NCBI GenBank assembly: GCA_963920665.1
Contig: OY987265.1
Location: 7,879,001-7,943,000, forward strand
Direction: 5' to 3'
Length of the DNA stretch: 64,000 bases
Origin: Straminergon stramineum
Lineage: Eukaryota; Streptophyta; Bryopsida; Hypnales; Calliergonaceae
In this document: positions 12,241-24,243 of the stretch, one piece after another
How positions within the stretch are numbered: the first letter of the stretch is position 1
Layout: each line of letters starts with the position of its first letter
Translations under genes and position numbers: made by a program
The notes under the pieces: model-generated
Database searches by the model: none
What the model was told of the DNA's origin: nothing
Seen by the model: only the letters and a program-made list of their open reading frames with translations

Positions 12241-12890
12241 ACAATACAATAAAAACCTCTTGCAGGCACTTGTACCTCTAGTCCTTTTTAAGAAACGAAA
12301 CCACCCATTGTAAGTTGAGGTGTTGCATTTTGGACAATGACAATTATAGGTTCACATATCTTATTGATACAACATCCACTATAACTTAATATCTAATGCT
12401 AATAGCACAAGATGTGAGGGAGATTTCCTATTTCCAACCACTTGAACAATTACACCTATCTGGAGGGCAAGTTTCTTCACGAGGGAAATTTTCCACTGTG
12501 CAGAAATAAGGTTTAGAAGGTTTCCATAATTTTCCAGATTTTTCTTTCTCAAAACAAAATTACTATGAATTTTTTAATGGAAAATTCCATTCCTCTCACT
12601 TTGTCCATATAGACCTTCATATTTCCAACCAAGGACTGGTTGCAAAATCCAATAAGGATTGGTTGAGAGAGTTCTAGAACAATCACAATGTGCTACAAAT
12701 GCACTAGGAATTATGCCATAATTAATCACCGTTCATCTCCTCGTACACGAGAAGAAAGCAGCCTATATTGCCAAAATGGAAGGTCATTAAGAATGGGTTG
12801 CCTCCTTTACACCAATCAAAACATGAAAATCTTAGAGACTTTAGTGTTGATTTTGGTATGTCTACATACAATACTTTGAAATTTCATAAC
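12241..12890. other. AT-rich spacer, no gene recognised
   Basis: No coding or structural signal seen between the truncated element and the intact TTAA element that starts at 12891. Confidence 0.35.
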
Positions 12891-13535
12891 TTAACCCCTA
12901 AATGCCCAAGGCTTGTTTAAAGCTTCTTGAAATTTGCTCTAAATTGAACAAAAAGTCAACATTTTCATAGTTTGTACCAACTTCTTTTGAATTATAACCG
13001 TACAAATTCAAACTAGACATGTTAGAGATCACATAGGAAAAGAAAACATAACAATTTCACTTACAAATTCAAAGATTATAATGTTTGATTATGAAGGTGT
13101 TAAAACTATGAAAAATTTTCAATTCTCTTTTTGCATGTCAACTCTAAAAATTTGGTCACTAAGAAAATTTGAGGTTATAGGACCTAGCATGTACAACCTC
13201 AATCAATTTGGGGGTTTTCAAAATCTATTGTACAACTTTTTAAAAGGAATTTCTAAAGTGATTTTTCCTCCAAGAACTAATGTATTTGAGGCTCATTTTC
13301 AAGAGCCCTCAAGACTATGGGAAGTCAAGATTGCAATTGGCATCCCCACACAAAATCTTGAATAGAAAAATCAAATTCCTTCATTTTTAAGATTAGCTTT
13401 TTGATCCTAAAACTAGACTTCAAAAAGAGTTTTCTAAAAATATAAAATACTAATAATAGCAATTTGGTTGGATTTTACTTAACTTCAAAGTTTTCAAAAC
13501 ACCAAAATCTCGTGCCTTGGGCATTTAGGGGTTAA
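12891..13535 (+). mobile_element. TTAA-flanked MITE, subfamily G copy 1
   Basis: 645 bp with the cleanest terminal inverted repeats in the window: left TTAACCCCTAAATGCCCAAG and the exact reverse complement at the right end, ending in TTAA at 13532-13535. A diverged copy lies at 48236-48876 and a terminal fragment at 62812-62870. The short open frame 13081-13365 has no recognisable product. Confidence 0.82.
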
Positions 13536-16265
13536 ATATAGTGTCCAAATAATGTATGTTGGAGTCTATTGTAAATTTGGAATCTATTTTCACTTTCCAA
13601 TAAGATTCAATAAAATAATGACATTTATTGATAGTAAGTATGCTCAATTGCAATTAGTTTTGATTATGGTTGCAATTGCCTCATAAGTAATTTCTTTGTT
13701 ATGGCTTATAATTTCATGTGGATGCTAGGGGTCTAAGATAGTCAGTGTTCAACCGTTCCAACCATCAATAGGATGAAAAGCATTGATTTGAGCACTCAAG
13801 TTCAATAAGCATCCCTCACAATAATAATACTAACATAGACTAATTTTGGACTATGTTTATTTGGAAAGCCATTAATATAGTAGTTCAAAATACTTCAGAT
13901 TTATATCAATATAAAGATTGTCTAAATATTTTCATACTATTTCAAATGATGTGAATTTGAAAACTACAATTCATTAGACAAGAACTCTATTGTTATTTCC
14001 TTTATTTCCCCTCTTTCAAGTTTATTGATTGTATATTTTGATTCAATCATTAGAGATGAATTTTTTTGAATTATTTTTCCATAAAGTTCATTTTTCTTAT
14101 TGTTTAGTTTAGGCAACTCAATATAACTTCAATTTTTATCATTTTGCGACAATACTTTTAGGAGAGATAAATAAAATCCACTTCTAATGGGTTCCCATAT
14201 TTCATGGAATTCCAACATTAGAACAAAAAACTTTTAGGACATTTTGTTAGAAAATCGAGATCAATCATCCAAAATTTTACATTTGAAATTCAGTTTTGAC
14301 ATTCTAGTTGGATTGATCTATGTCTACTTCAAGAGCTTTTATTCATTTCATTCTCTTTAATAAAGACATAGATGTGAGAATTTTTTTTGTTATACACCAT
14401 TAAAAAGAGAAAACATTCAAAGTTCATATCAACCTAAATTTCTCATTTTTTTCAAATTTAAAAATTTCTTCAAATGCAAGGTGCTTGCTGTAATATTTCA
14501 TCTTCAGATCAACCATTTCAACTATTTTAAAAATGGATTGCCTAGAGTAATTGCACCTAAAATCAACTAAAGAAGCAATTTAGCATGGTTCCCATTATTA
14601 TATAGGGAAACTTTTCATGGAATCTTGTTGGTAATCTATAGGGGATTATAGATTCTCTTAGAATGCATTTTTAGAACACTATGAATAAACTATAAATTTT
14701 CAAAGTATTGAAAATAAGTGTTTCTAAAACTGACCATAGACTCTCATGAATAGTGTGGAGTTTTTAGGCAAGAATCCAAACTAGTTGATTTTAGGAAGTG
14801 GTCAAAATTAGGTGTGGCTCCCTTATGTTGTAGTATACTTTGGCAAGTTATAGTCTTTAAGCATTATTTGATATTTAATTTCAAAATTAAAAATGAAGCC
14901 AAGCACAACAAAAAAAACCCTTTCTTTTGACTTCAAATAATGTAATTATTTATGTTGTCATTTTGGAGAAGATTTTTTGAAATTCACATGTGAGTCGAAA
15001 TAAGATCCTATATCCCATACTAAATTTCTAGAAAATTGATTTTTGATAAAATTTTTGTGAATTGCATTAGAAATTACCATTTTTAAAGCGTTGTTTTTGA
15101 AGGGTAGGTTTGACCAAAAGAATCTATCTTATGATGCAAAAAGACATTATTTTTTAACTTTTAACTTTTTGAAAGAATATTTTATAAAATATTTATGTTT
15201 TGAACATATAGTGAATCTTATTTCTATAAAAAAAATGAAAGTTGGCAAGGATATTGAGCTTGAGCTTCATTCATGGAATTTTACCACCAAAATCAGACTA
15301 AAACCTAAGACTTGTATTTTAGAGTTAGGAACAAAATGATTCATCCTTCATTGGAGACGCTTCCCAACAAAGTCAATACTTCAACAAATATTACAACTAT
15401 CTACATATTCTAAAAGCTATGAAAGAGGGACAAAAGGTATTAAATTTTGAAGCATATCAAAAATTAGATAAATAATAGTAAAAAAAATTAGAGATAAAAA
15501 TCTAAATTCACAATTAGAAGGCTCCAAAAGTGTTTTAAATCCACTACCAATTTGATACTAATCCATTTTCAATTTACAAGACCCTCACTTGATTTGAAGC
15601 TCTTTTAGGTTTCAATGAGTGGTTTAGAGCAAAAATGATGTTGTTGGATGTTGATGAGCATGACACATTCCTTGGAAATTATAGGTGCAAAATTGTGCTT
15701 GGTGGGGGGTAAAAGGATGGTAAGACAATTGTCTACATCTTAATTTTTAATACATAATTATCTTCTTCCTTTCTCTACTCTTAGAATATAAAATTCATTT
15801 AAAATTTGGTGGAGAATTGACTCCTTGAAAAAGGTCCAAGTGAAGAATGACTATTTAGTCCACATAATTAGTATCAATATACTCTTTAGGTGCATTAGTT
15901 GAGGAGGAGCTTTGACTTTCATTGTAATTATAGTTGACAAACGAAAGGGGATCATACCATACTAGAATGGAATGGACAAGGTGTCTTTCTATAGTTGCAC
16001 TATAAGAAGAATACATTGTAGCCCCTAGCCAAGTATTTCTCATCCTTGGCCTATTTATCAATACAAAGTTACCCATGTGTAGGGATTACCACCAACATAA
16101 CAAGAATATATTTGTATTAGAGTAGCCCACAATTGGTGAGCAAGTTTGTATTCAAGATTTTCAACAAGGAAAGGAATCTTGATTCCAAACAAAGGGAGAC
16201 TTCCTTTGAAGTTCAAGGATGTTACAATGGCGAGGGTGGACTCGAATACAATTTATACATGACCA
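13536..16265. other. AT-rich intergenic DNA, no gene recognised
   Basis: Very AT-rich, with only short chance frames (15091-15339 plus, 15855-16076 minus) that match no family I know. No tandem repeat or element end is clear. Confidence 0.4.
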
Positions 16266-16771
16266 TTAAAGGACCTCTAAAGGACCATTGTCCCTTCGAG
16301 GGACAAATGAGATTTCAAGTAGGTACCTATGGTCTCAATTTTTATCTTGATTTTTTGAAACTTTTCAGAAAATTAGAAAAATTGATTATCTTTCTAGGAA
16401 TATAATTTTTTTTTCATTTGGTGCCTGGGAACAAAAGTTATGCCTAAATAAGCTCAAAACAAGGGAGAGGGGGCAATAAAAAAAGTTTCAAAAATTTGAA
16501 CTTTTATATTTTATATTTTTTTTCCTTGTAGATTATATTTTTGTCTACACGGAAAGCTTTGATTCATTCCATTTGAATTTGTTTTGAGAAAGTTATTGAC
16601 AATCTTGTTTTTTGGGCAATTAGAATATTTTTCTGAAAAAATAATTTATAGGATTCATTTCTAAATGCAATTTTTACAATTTTAAAAAGAAACAGGTCCA
16701 TATGATTTCATTTGCTTTCTAGAACAATCTCTCCATTGGGATTAGTGCATTTTAATTCCATCTTAGAGATA

Positions 16772-17380
16772 TTAACCCCTAACTGCCCAATCAACCATCT
16801 ATGGTCGATCTGAAATTTCCGGCTTATTTCTATGTGGTCAATTAAATTCCTGTGACCAATCTAAAATTTTTTTTAGGCATTTTTGAGGGTTAACTATGGA
16901 AAACTTTCATTTTTCATTGAGAAAAGTACATATTCAGTTATTGAGAGGTCTTCAAAGGCATATGTGTACTAAAAGTGGAGTGTAAAGCTTACTAATTTTA
17001 TTTCATTTTTTGGCTTTACGCAAAGCTTGGCAATTTAATTTGATTTGAAATCTAAGAAATTGTACTTATCCATTTGCTTTGAGAATGGTCCCAATGAAAA
17101 GTTTAAAGTCTTTTCATAATTTTCACCTTTGAATTTTTCAACATGCAAGTGTTTATTTGAAGCTATTTGCAATTTCTACTTATAAACAAAAATTACATTT
17201 CAACAATTGCAAGGTGGATTGTGTAATGAGTTTGATGTCTTTTCATGTGAAATTAAGTTTTTTGGAAGTGCATTTTAGTGTGCTAATACTATTTGTAGTT
17301 GGTCATGTCACCTCCAATGCCAAAAACTTTTATATGCTAATTTTTGTCACATTGTAGGGAGGGGCAGCATACTAAAAATA

Positions 17381-17427
<47 letters not shown>

Positions 17428-17624
17428 TCTTTTGTTATAATCTTGCAATTCCTAATGAATTTTGAACTCAAAATTGGTGAGCATACTAATAAGCAAGCTC
17501 TTTAAACATTTATACAATCAGATTTTGAAAAAAAAATTTTTGCTTCATTTGGGATAACTATAAGCCCATGTCCTTTTTTCATAGTCAAAACACACTTGGA
17601 AAGGCTTGGGCATTTAGAGGTTAA
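16772..17624 (+). mobile_element. TTAA-flanked MITE, subfamily M copy 3, nested
   Basis: 853 bp with TTAA at both ends. Left end TTAACCCCTAACTGCCC followed by ACCATCTATGGTC, right end GGGCATTTAGAGGTTAA. It is inserted in subfamily F copy 2 exactly where copy 1 has a single TTAA. It contains an (AT)n run at 17382-17424 that its siblings lack. Confidence 0.82.
17382..17424. repeat. (AT)n microsatellite
   Basis: About 21 AT dinucleotides in a row inside the nested subfamily M element; absent from the two sibling copies, so it expanded after insertion or in that lineage. Confidence 0.95.
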
Positions 17625-18208
17625 CAATTTAGATTTTCCTTCTATCTTGTACCTACTTCTACTTAAAAAAATTTCAAGAATAAAAATTAAATTTTTTAAT
17701 ATTTTCTTTTTTTTTCCCTAGACTCTCAACTCAATTCTCCACCGTAAAGATTTAAAGCTCAAAACTATGTAGTGCAAAAAATTAAAGTTAAGAAGGTTTA
17801 AAGTCAAATAACCTAAACTTGCAATGTGTGGAAAAACTTGTTTTCTTCACTTTAAACGCAGATATCGAGAAATCTATGCTTTCAAAATTTCTGAAATTTT
17901 TTCCACACATTTTCATACTAGTTAGGTGTAAGATCCTACTGTTAGATGTGAAAAAAACAATTATCAAATTATTTTCCTCTTTGCTCTAAAAATGGCAGTT
18001 TTGAGTGTGTTTTTTGATAGAAAAGAAAGATCTTGGTCCTTTAGGGGTTAAGGTCAATCACGTCCTTGATATGAATTTTCTGATGTTTTAATTTCTTTTC
18101 TTTTTTGAAGCAAAAGGACAACCACTTTTGATTTCCTTGGGAAAGTCAAACAAAGACCATTTCCATTGCATGAAATCAGAAATACATCTTGTAGGAGCTT
18201 CGTTCCAA

Positions 18209-18229
18209 CCAATCACGCCCTGTCACGTG
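18209..18229 (+). promoter_or_regulatory. CCAAT box and G-box upstream of a possible ATG
   Basis: CCAAT at 18209-18213 and CACGTG at 18224-18229, six bases before an ATG at 18235. A G-box that close to the ATG would have to act from a short 5' UTR or be coincidental. Confidence 0.3.
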
Positions 18230-18234
18230 TCCAC

Positions 18235-19096
18235 ATGGCTGGTGGATGCAGGTCGCTGCTCAAGTATGTGCGCCAGCTGAATACGTTCGTTGGTGGCTCC
18301 AAACCTCGTGCAGGAAGGGCCTCAATACTGCGCGAGATGGTGCCTCACCATTGACAATGCTCAAAGCAAACGCTAGCTACAACCTTCAGTTGCTTTGATG
18401 AGGTTAGGGCTAGAATTGCTCTCCTCATTCCTCATAGTTGTCTTTATATGGAATTCTTTTTTGAAATTTTCAACAATGCCAGAAGGGCAAACCAATCATT
18501 CTACCTATCATAGTCTGGTTTACCTTACATTCTTTAATCCTTGAAGGGCATTGAGGCCAAGAAGTTGAGGATTAAAGACGTGACACCTTGAATCATCAGT
18601 ACAAGCATTTAAGTTGATGGTTACATCTATCTACTTTCTCCTTTGAATTTAAGGTTGATGGTTCCATGTGTTTACTTTCCCCTTTAAATCTAAGGTTGAC
18701 AGTCACATTTGTATACTTTCTCCTTTGAATTTGAATTTGATAATTACCTCAACTTATCATCCCCTAGATAGTAGAGGTTGATAGTGATAACAATTTTCAT
18801 TCCCTTGTGAATCAAAGTTTGTTGGTCACACCAATTTTCATTCTCCTACATGTTGATATTTACATCTAGTTTCATTGTCCTTTGTGACAAAGGTTGATGA
18901 TAAAAACAATTTTCATTCCCCTATGAATATGTTTACATGTCATACATTTATTTATAAGTGTATTTTATAGATACTACATGTTTAGGTGGATGATAGGAAT
19001 GAATGGAAAGAGTTTCCAAATGAGGTTAAGTTTGTTAAGATGGTGGTGGATACCTTGGATGGAACTACTGATGCTGCTACTACTCCGGTGAAGTAG
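18235..19096 (+). CDS. Possible small spliced gene, unknown function
   Basis: Not recognised. A GC-richer 105-base frame opens at 18235 (MAGGCRSLLKYVRQLNTF...) and reaches ATG just before a GT at 18340. A second open block of 36 codons follows an AG at 18984-18985 (VDDRNEWKEFP...) and stops at 19094-19096. A further short block near 18548 could be a middle exon. The first block has the Leu/Arg-rich look of a small mitochondrial helical protein, but no diagnostic motif is present. The intervening DNA holds a minisatellite. It may be a real gene with a repeat-filled intron, a gene fragment, or chance; no complete join could be proven. Confidence 0.3.
18608..18930. repeat. Degenerate minisatellite, about 58-bp unit
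   Basis: About six units. The first three share AAGGTTGATGGTTACAT-type starts with TACTTTCTCCTTTGAATTT; the later ones share AACAATTTTCATTCCC with TGAATCAAAG or GTTGATG. Divergence between units is high, so the array is old. Confidence 0.65.
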
Positions 19097-20425
19097 AGTT
19101 CAGAGCCTCTGTTGATCATTGTGCTGAGCTTAGTGAGAGTATTGTTCAATGAGAGTATAGATGGAGATTAATTAGTGAAACTATAATAAGAAAATTAGAT
19201 AATACATTAAAGAAGATGCTTGCCCTTTCATTCTAAAATGAATATATCAAAGAAGGATCTTTCAAATGGATTAAAAATACTTCATCTGTTCAATAAAACT
19301 CACATTGAAATGTTGAAAAGTCAATGAAAAGCCTTCTCAAAAATTTATCATTATCAGTTTAATTATCTCTAATGCTTTATCTTCAGATTTCATCTAACTA
19401 CAATCTTTTAATCTGTATTGTACTTCACCGTCGATAATTCCGCCACCAAAAATAGAGTTCTCAAGATGGAAGGGAATCAAATGTCGACTCAAAATATACT
19501 CGGATTTTCTTACCGAAATATGCGAATTGACAACTTCCATTAGCTGCACCATGGCATGTCTTTTTCGTGTCCAATAGGCCTTGCGACGTGAGTAAAAAAC
19601 TGGAGCAAACGGCATTTGCAGCACATAAAATCCTTGCAATTAAGTAGGACATTTCCATCATTAACAAGCTTCAACCATATCCAACCCTTGAATAGACAAC
19701 CATAGAAATGAATTGAATTGTCCGGGTCTGAGTTGGTCCAAGAGCAATAAGCAATTAAAGCCAGAGTAAATGTTAAATTCTTGTATCAAATCTTGATCTG
19801 TTTCTTTAAAGAGTGACAAATCACATGAAAATAATCTCAGAAAGATTCCCAACGCACTGGACGTGTGAAAGCGAACCAATCCTGCATTCAAAAAAGTGGC
19901 AGTTTTTGCTCAGAAAAATCGCTTTCACGAGGAAACCAGCATGTCCACAACATCTAGACAGGCCACGTACCTCGTCCAAATGCGGTATCCGGGTTGATGA
20001 CGTTTGATCACACATCTTTGAGCATTTGTCTGAGGTATTCTCCCGCAAATCTAGACCAGTGAATCAAGAGATGACCCTATAACTCCATATTCCAGACTCC
20101 CAATTCTTTGTTGCCCTCAGTAGCATCCCATATCTCCTTCAAGCAGAAGCTTCAAGGTGAAAGGTATCGACAAGCAGACATTGGTGATGATGTGCAGTCT
20201 GACGAACTACATCCACTGATCGTTAAAGAGGTCGACGGCAGCATGACTGCATCTCTCCCCTTCCCAAACGCTGAAACTGGATGGTAATAGAGACCGTTCA
20301 TATATGCAACTTCTTGCCGTGGCGAATGTAGGAAAATCCTTCAGACAGGTATTATGTACTGGTCGGTCCAAAAGCCTGAAAAAAATGAAGGCGCTGGTAT
20401 GCTATGCACAGATACATGAGCTTGA
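19097..20425. other. 3' flank of nicastrin, no gene recognised
   Basis: Overlapping short minus-strand frames (19394-20048) show no family signature and no splice logic. The part nearest 20425 should include the nicastrin 3' UTR; transcripts would set its extent. Confidence 0.4.
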
Positions 20426-23400
20426 TCAAGCCCGCTTCAGCCGTTTTCTGAGGAAGGCTGTCGAGCTGACTATGGAAACGATGGATGCCAAAGTCACGCA
20501 CACTCCAATGAAGAGAATGAACTCTTCATACGAGGAGCCTTCTTGTTGATATGCTCGAATGCTGATGCTGTTCCAAAAACTTTCAGTATACACTGGGTCA
20601 GCTGCTCCCATTTTGTCGTTAGCTTCTAAGGGCAGCAATTCCCACCAATAATCCCGAAATCTTAACCGAGGAGAATATGCAGGAACATATCTGATAATAC
20701 ATCACAAGTAGTGTCAGAATCAGCAATTGCAGGCAGCCATGCTGTTCAATCAAGGCACCAGTTCTAGCATATGTAATGCATTGAAAATTGACAACATATA
20801 AGAGTTATCCTAAAAGTCTTGAAAGTCATCCTCTCTTTGGTCCTTAGTTTGCTTCTAATCCTAAATTGCATTTGAATTTTTAATCAACTTTTACTTTTTT
20901 GGAATGATAAGAAGGCAAGATTGCATGGCTTTCCTTTTGCAAGGATGAGAGCTAAACCTCTATTTAGGAAGAAGACAACCCCAAAAAATACAAGGTGATT
21001 AAAAACTCAAATGAATCTAGAATTAGAAGCAGACTAAGGACCGAGGAGAGGATGACTTTCAAAGACTTTTTATCAGATTCTTAGAGATTCAAAACACCAA
21101 TTTCCCATAACTTGGAACGCCAAACAGACTCCAAACGTAAGTCATTTTTGCAATGTTTTGTTGGCACTTGAATTACTCTAATAATTACAAGCCATCTTTA
21201 GTAGCAATTTTGAGATTTACCTGGTTGCCGACACACGACACTGCCCTGTCTGGGTTTTTGTCGCCCCAACACATACTTCCTCAGGGTTCTTGCAAACCAA
21301 AGTACATTTCTCAGGCAAATTCTCCCGCTGCAATGCCGTACGATCCGCTAGAAAGTTCCATACAAATCGTGGCGTGTCACCAATCAGTTCTGGCATTGAG
21401 TTGGGAAGTAAGCTGGGATCTGCTTGAAACACCCCCACGTACTGACTGGCGACATCTTGAGATGCAGTCATCAAACTCTCTACTAATCTGCACCTCATAC
21501 CAGGAGAAGTACTAGAGAAGCATTCGACCATCTCCTCCACTAGTGAAATATTCACCTGTTTACAAATGCCATACAGAGAAAACTGAGTAACACCAGAAGG
21601 TAACTACTGTGGCCTTTTAAGAAATAGTCCAGCACAAATTTATTAAGAATAGTAGATATACCCAAATATAAAAGCTTAGACGACAAAGAGGCAATAAGGA
21701 CGAACCTGAATAGATTTGAGGGCCGACGCATCAACAGTCAAGGTCTTTTCACTCGCAAGCATGACAAGCGTTCGGGCCAACAAGGATGCTGCTGCCGCTA
21801 TTGCTGTAGTGTTCACGTTCCTCTTGTCGTCATATTGGCTATGATAGAACTTATTAACGAAGCTTGTGTCAAACTCTTCAATTACAACACCTACACAGAA
21901 CGACCACATCACATGAAACTACTAAACCATTTAAACTACCCTTGCAACAAACGAAAGCTGTTGTGTTCGACATCCAATAACAAGGAAAGCAGCACTGATT
22001 TCTAGCAAATAAAAAAATGAGGCACTCTCAAGGAAAAGACGCAAAAGTACATGCATACCAGCAATTGCAGGATCATTGTGAACAAATGTCATGAGACTGG
22101 AGGGAGGTATCCCAGGGTTAGCTGCGCTAGCCAGCTTTACTGTTGAAGAAGTCGCAGAAGCCGCCAACCGCAACGAGTCTAGGATCTGTTGCGTAGAGGC
22201 AGATTCTGCCGTTGACTGCTTATGGGCGAAGAAAGTAGACTGTGACACTTGACCTACCGATCCAACTTCCAAAACTTGTTGAATCGATGAGACTGTTAAT
22301 CCATAATCTACAAAATTTCCCTTCTTAAATTGAGATAAGAACTGTCGACTCCCCAAGTAGCCTCTGGCCTCTCCCGTAAACACAAGAAAGACAAGTCTCT
22401 TGGGAAACTCGTCAAAGCCACTAACACGCGATAGCGCATCGACTGCTGCAAGTAACGCCATCACACCTGAAGGAGGACAAATTAGGTGAGTTCCCTTAAA
22501 CCGTGCAAAAAAGGGTCTGACTGTTGAAAATTAATTTGAATTTCTGTCGTTGTTGCCAAGAGAAAACAAAACCCCTATACCAATCGATTGCTAGTTTTTG
22601 GAGTTCTATTAAGATAGTTGTGAATTTTCCAAGTCGTCATGGTGTCCTTCTCAAAACCACGCAATCGGACTGAGGCAATGTCCACAAATGTATTCTTAGT
22701 ATTTGGCAGTTTCAATTGGTATAAAGTTTCTGCTTGAATGCAATTATAAATATATAGTTGTCAGATAGAATTAGTACATCTGCCTTACCTGAAGCTCAAA
22801 TAATACAATCCTAGTACAATGCTGGTAAAAATGTAGTTGAGATATACTAAAATGTCAGAAACATCTGTCTAAGGGGAGGCATTTTCTAGGATGATCGCCA
22901 AGGTGCAAGTCAGACCTGACATCGGTGAATCAGCCCCTGGGGCAACATCACGAAAGAAAGTCGCTGAATCCATAGATGCCATCGCCAACACGACGGGCTT
23001 CGTGACTGGAGCCGAAACGTTGACAGCAGGAAAAGTCGACATGACGCTATAACCACCCAAAGGCAGACAGGAGAGTTCCCGCAAACATGACTCGGACGTG
23101 TGTGTCTCAGTTTTAGTCGTCTGCATGATGTCGCCAAATTCGACCACATTTGTGGGCCTCTTAAACCCATTGTCGGCATTCTCTGATGCAAACTTTTGCG
23201 CCAGCACTGTGCTTTCCTGTCGCAAATCAACCAAACAGTTATCAATGATGGTGCTAGATACCATTATAAGAAACGAGAGGACGGAATTTTCTCGATCTCA
23301 CATTTTCCGGCTACGTTCTTGATTGCCTTACACTGCATATTTTTGGATTCTGTTTATCAAGACTCTGTTCTTATGATTGAAAAATGTTAAAAAAACGTCC

Positions 23401-24243
23401 AAATTGTAGCTGAATTAGAACTGGAGGAGGAAAATATTCGGTAAAGAAAGCTCCCTTCTTGAACTCAAGACATAACCCTAAATCCGTCAGTCCCGTCTTA
23501 AAGTCTCCTAAATACTGCGGTTCCATTCGTACGATTGAGCTAGGGTTCATTTTACATTGACAAAACAGTCTACACGAGATTTCTCATATTATTAAAGTAA
23601 TTCTTGCTACCCTCTAGGTCATTGTATATAATTATTAAATACTGTCGTAGTTACAAAGCCCGAGAACGCCCGCGCAATTTTGCGATGCGACCACAGCTGA
23701 TCGGTCCCATGAAAAGACCAAATTAAGCACCAGAGAGGGATTCAAGAAAACCGGAGCATCACTCACCGGAGAAAGAAGGAACACAGGAAAATTGAATCGA
23801 CGCTGCATCATCCCCGATCCAACAGTATTCCAAATCCAAGACCGATTCTCATACGGCGCGAATTCCGCCTGCGGAAATTGTACGTCATCGGATTCCCCAA
23901 TCTCGAAACCCTCGCTGCTTCCATTGGCGACTAGCACCCCGACCACGTTTTTATCATCACCGACACGATTCAGAAACTCCCGAAACGCCCCCGCAGGAAC
24001 CAGCACAGCCGCAGGCGAGTCCATCTTGTCCTCCAGCCTCCGAATTGGTGCATTCACGAGAGTACGCCATGGATTGCCGCAGCCGAGCTCCGAGGTCAAA
24101 TTGAGCCATCGCACGCAGGGCGAGCCCGCGAGGGTGGCGTACATGCGATTTTCAAGCTCTGGAACGGAGTTAGAACGTGAATGAGCTAGAAAGGGCAGAA
24201 GAAGAAGCAGGAGGAGCTGCGAAACCCTAACCATGGCGGCCAT
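20426..24243 (-). CDS. Nicastrin (gamma-secretase subunit), 6 exons
   Basis: Model complement(join(20426..20690,21221..21555,21706..21890,22059..22466,22916..23216,23767..24243)), 656 residues. Nicastrin is the large glycosylated subunit of gamma-secretase, gating substrate entry to presenilin in the membrane. Seen: signal peptide MAAMVRVSQLLLLLLLPFLA; CVRWLNLTSELGCG; FPVFLLSP at the exon 1 donor (GTGAGT); CLPLGGYSV; ASMDSATFFRDVAPGADSP; VFLVFTGEARGYLGS, the plant counterpart of the human DYIGS region with its Asp replaced by Gly; FVNKFYHSQYDD; FVWNFLADRT; RYVPAYSPRL; and a C-terminal membrane helix (FILFIGVCVTLASIVSIV) followed by a basic tail. All junctions are GT-AG and restore conserved residues. 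A start at 24285 adds 14 residues before the signal peptide and is less likely. Confidence 0.95.

Larger units (their letters stand above)
16266..18051 (-). mobile_element. TTAA-flanked MITE, subfamily F copy 2 (interrupted)
   Basis: Left end TTAAAGGACCTCTAAAGGACC-like at 16266 and right end GGTCCTTTAGGGGTTAA ending 18051. It carries a nested element at 16772-17624; without it the length is about 0.93 kb. The remainder aligns in reverse complement with 5438-7177. The site matching the copy-1 insertion is uninterrupted near 16445 (TTAT instead of TTAA). Confidence 0.75.

Noticed and set aside
22910..24184. Other open frames overlapping nicastrin exons
   Set aside because: Nicastrin residues fit exon by exon on the minus strand; the rest are shadows.
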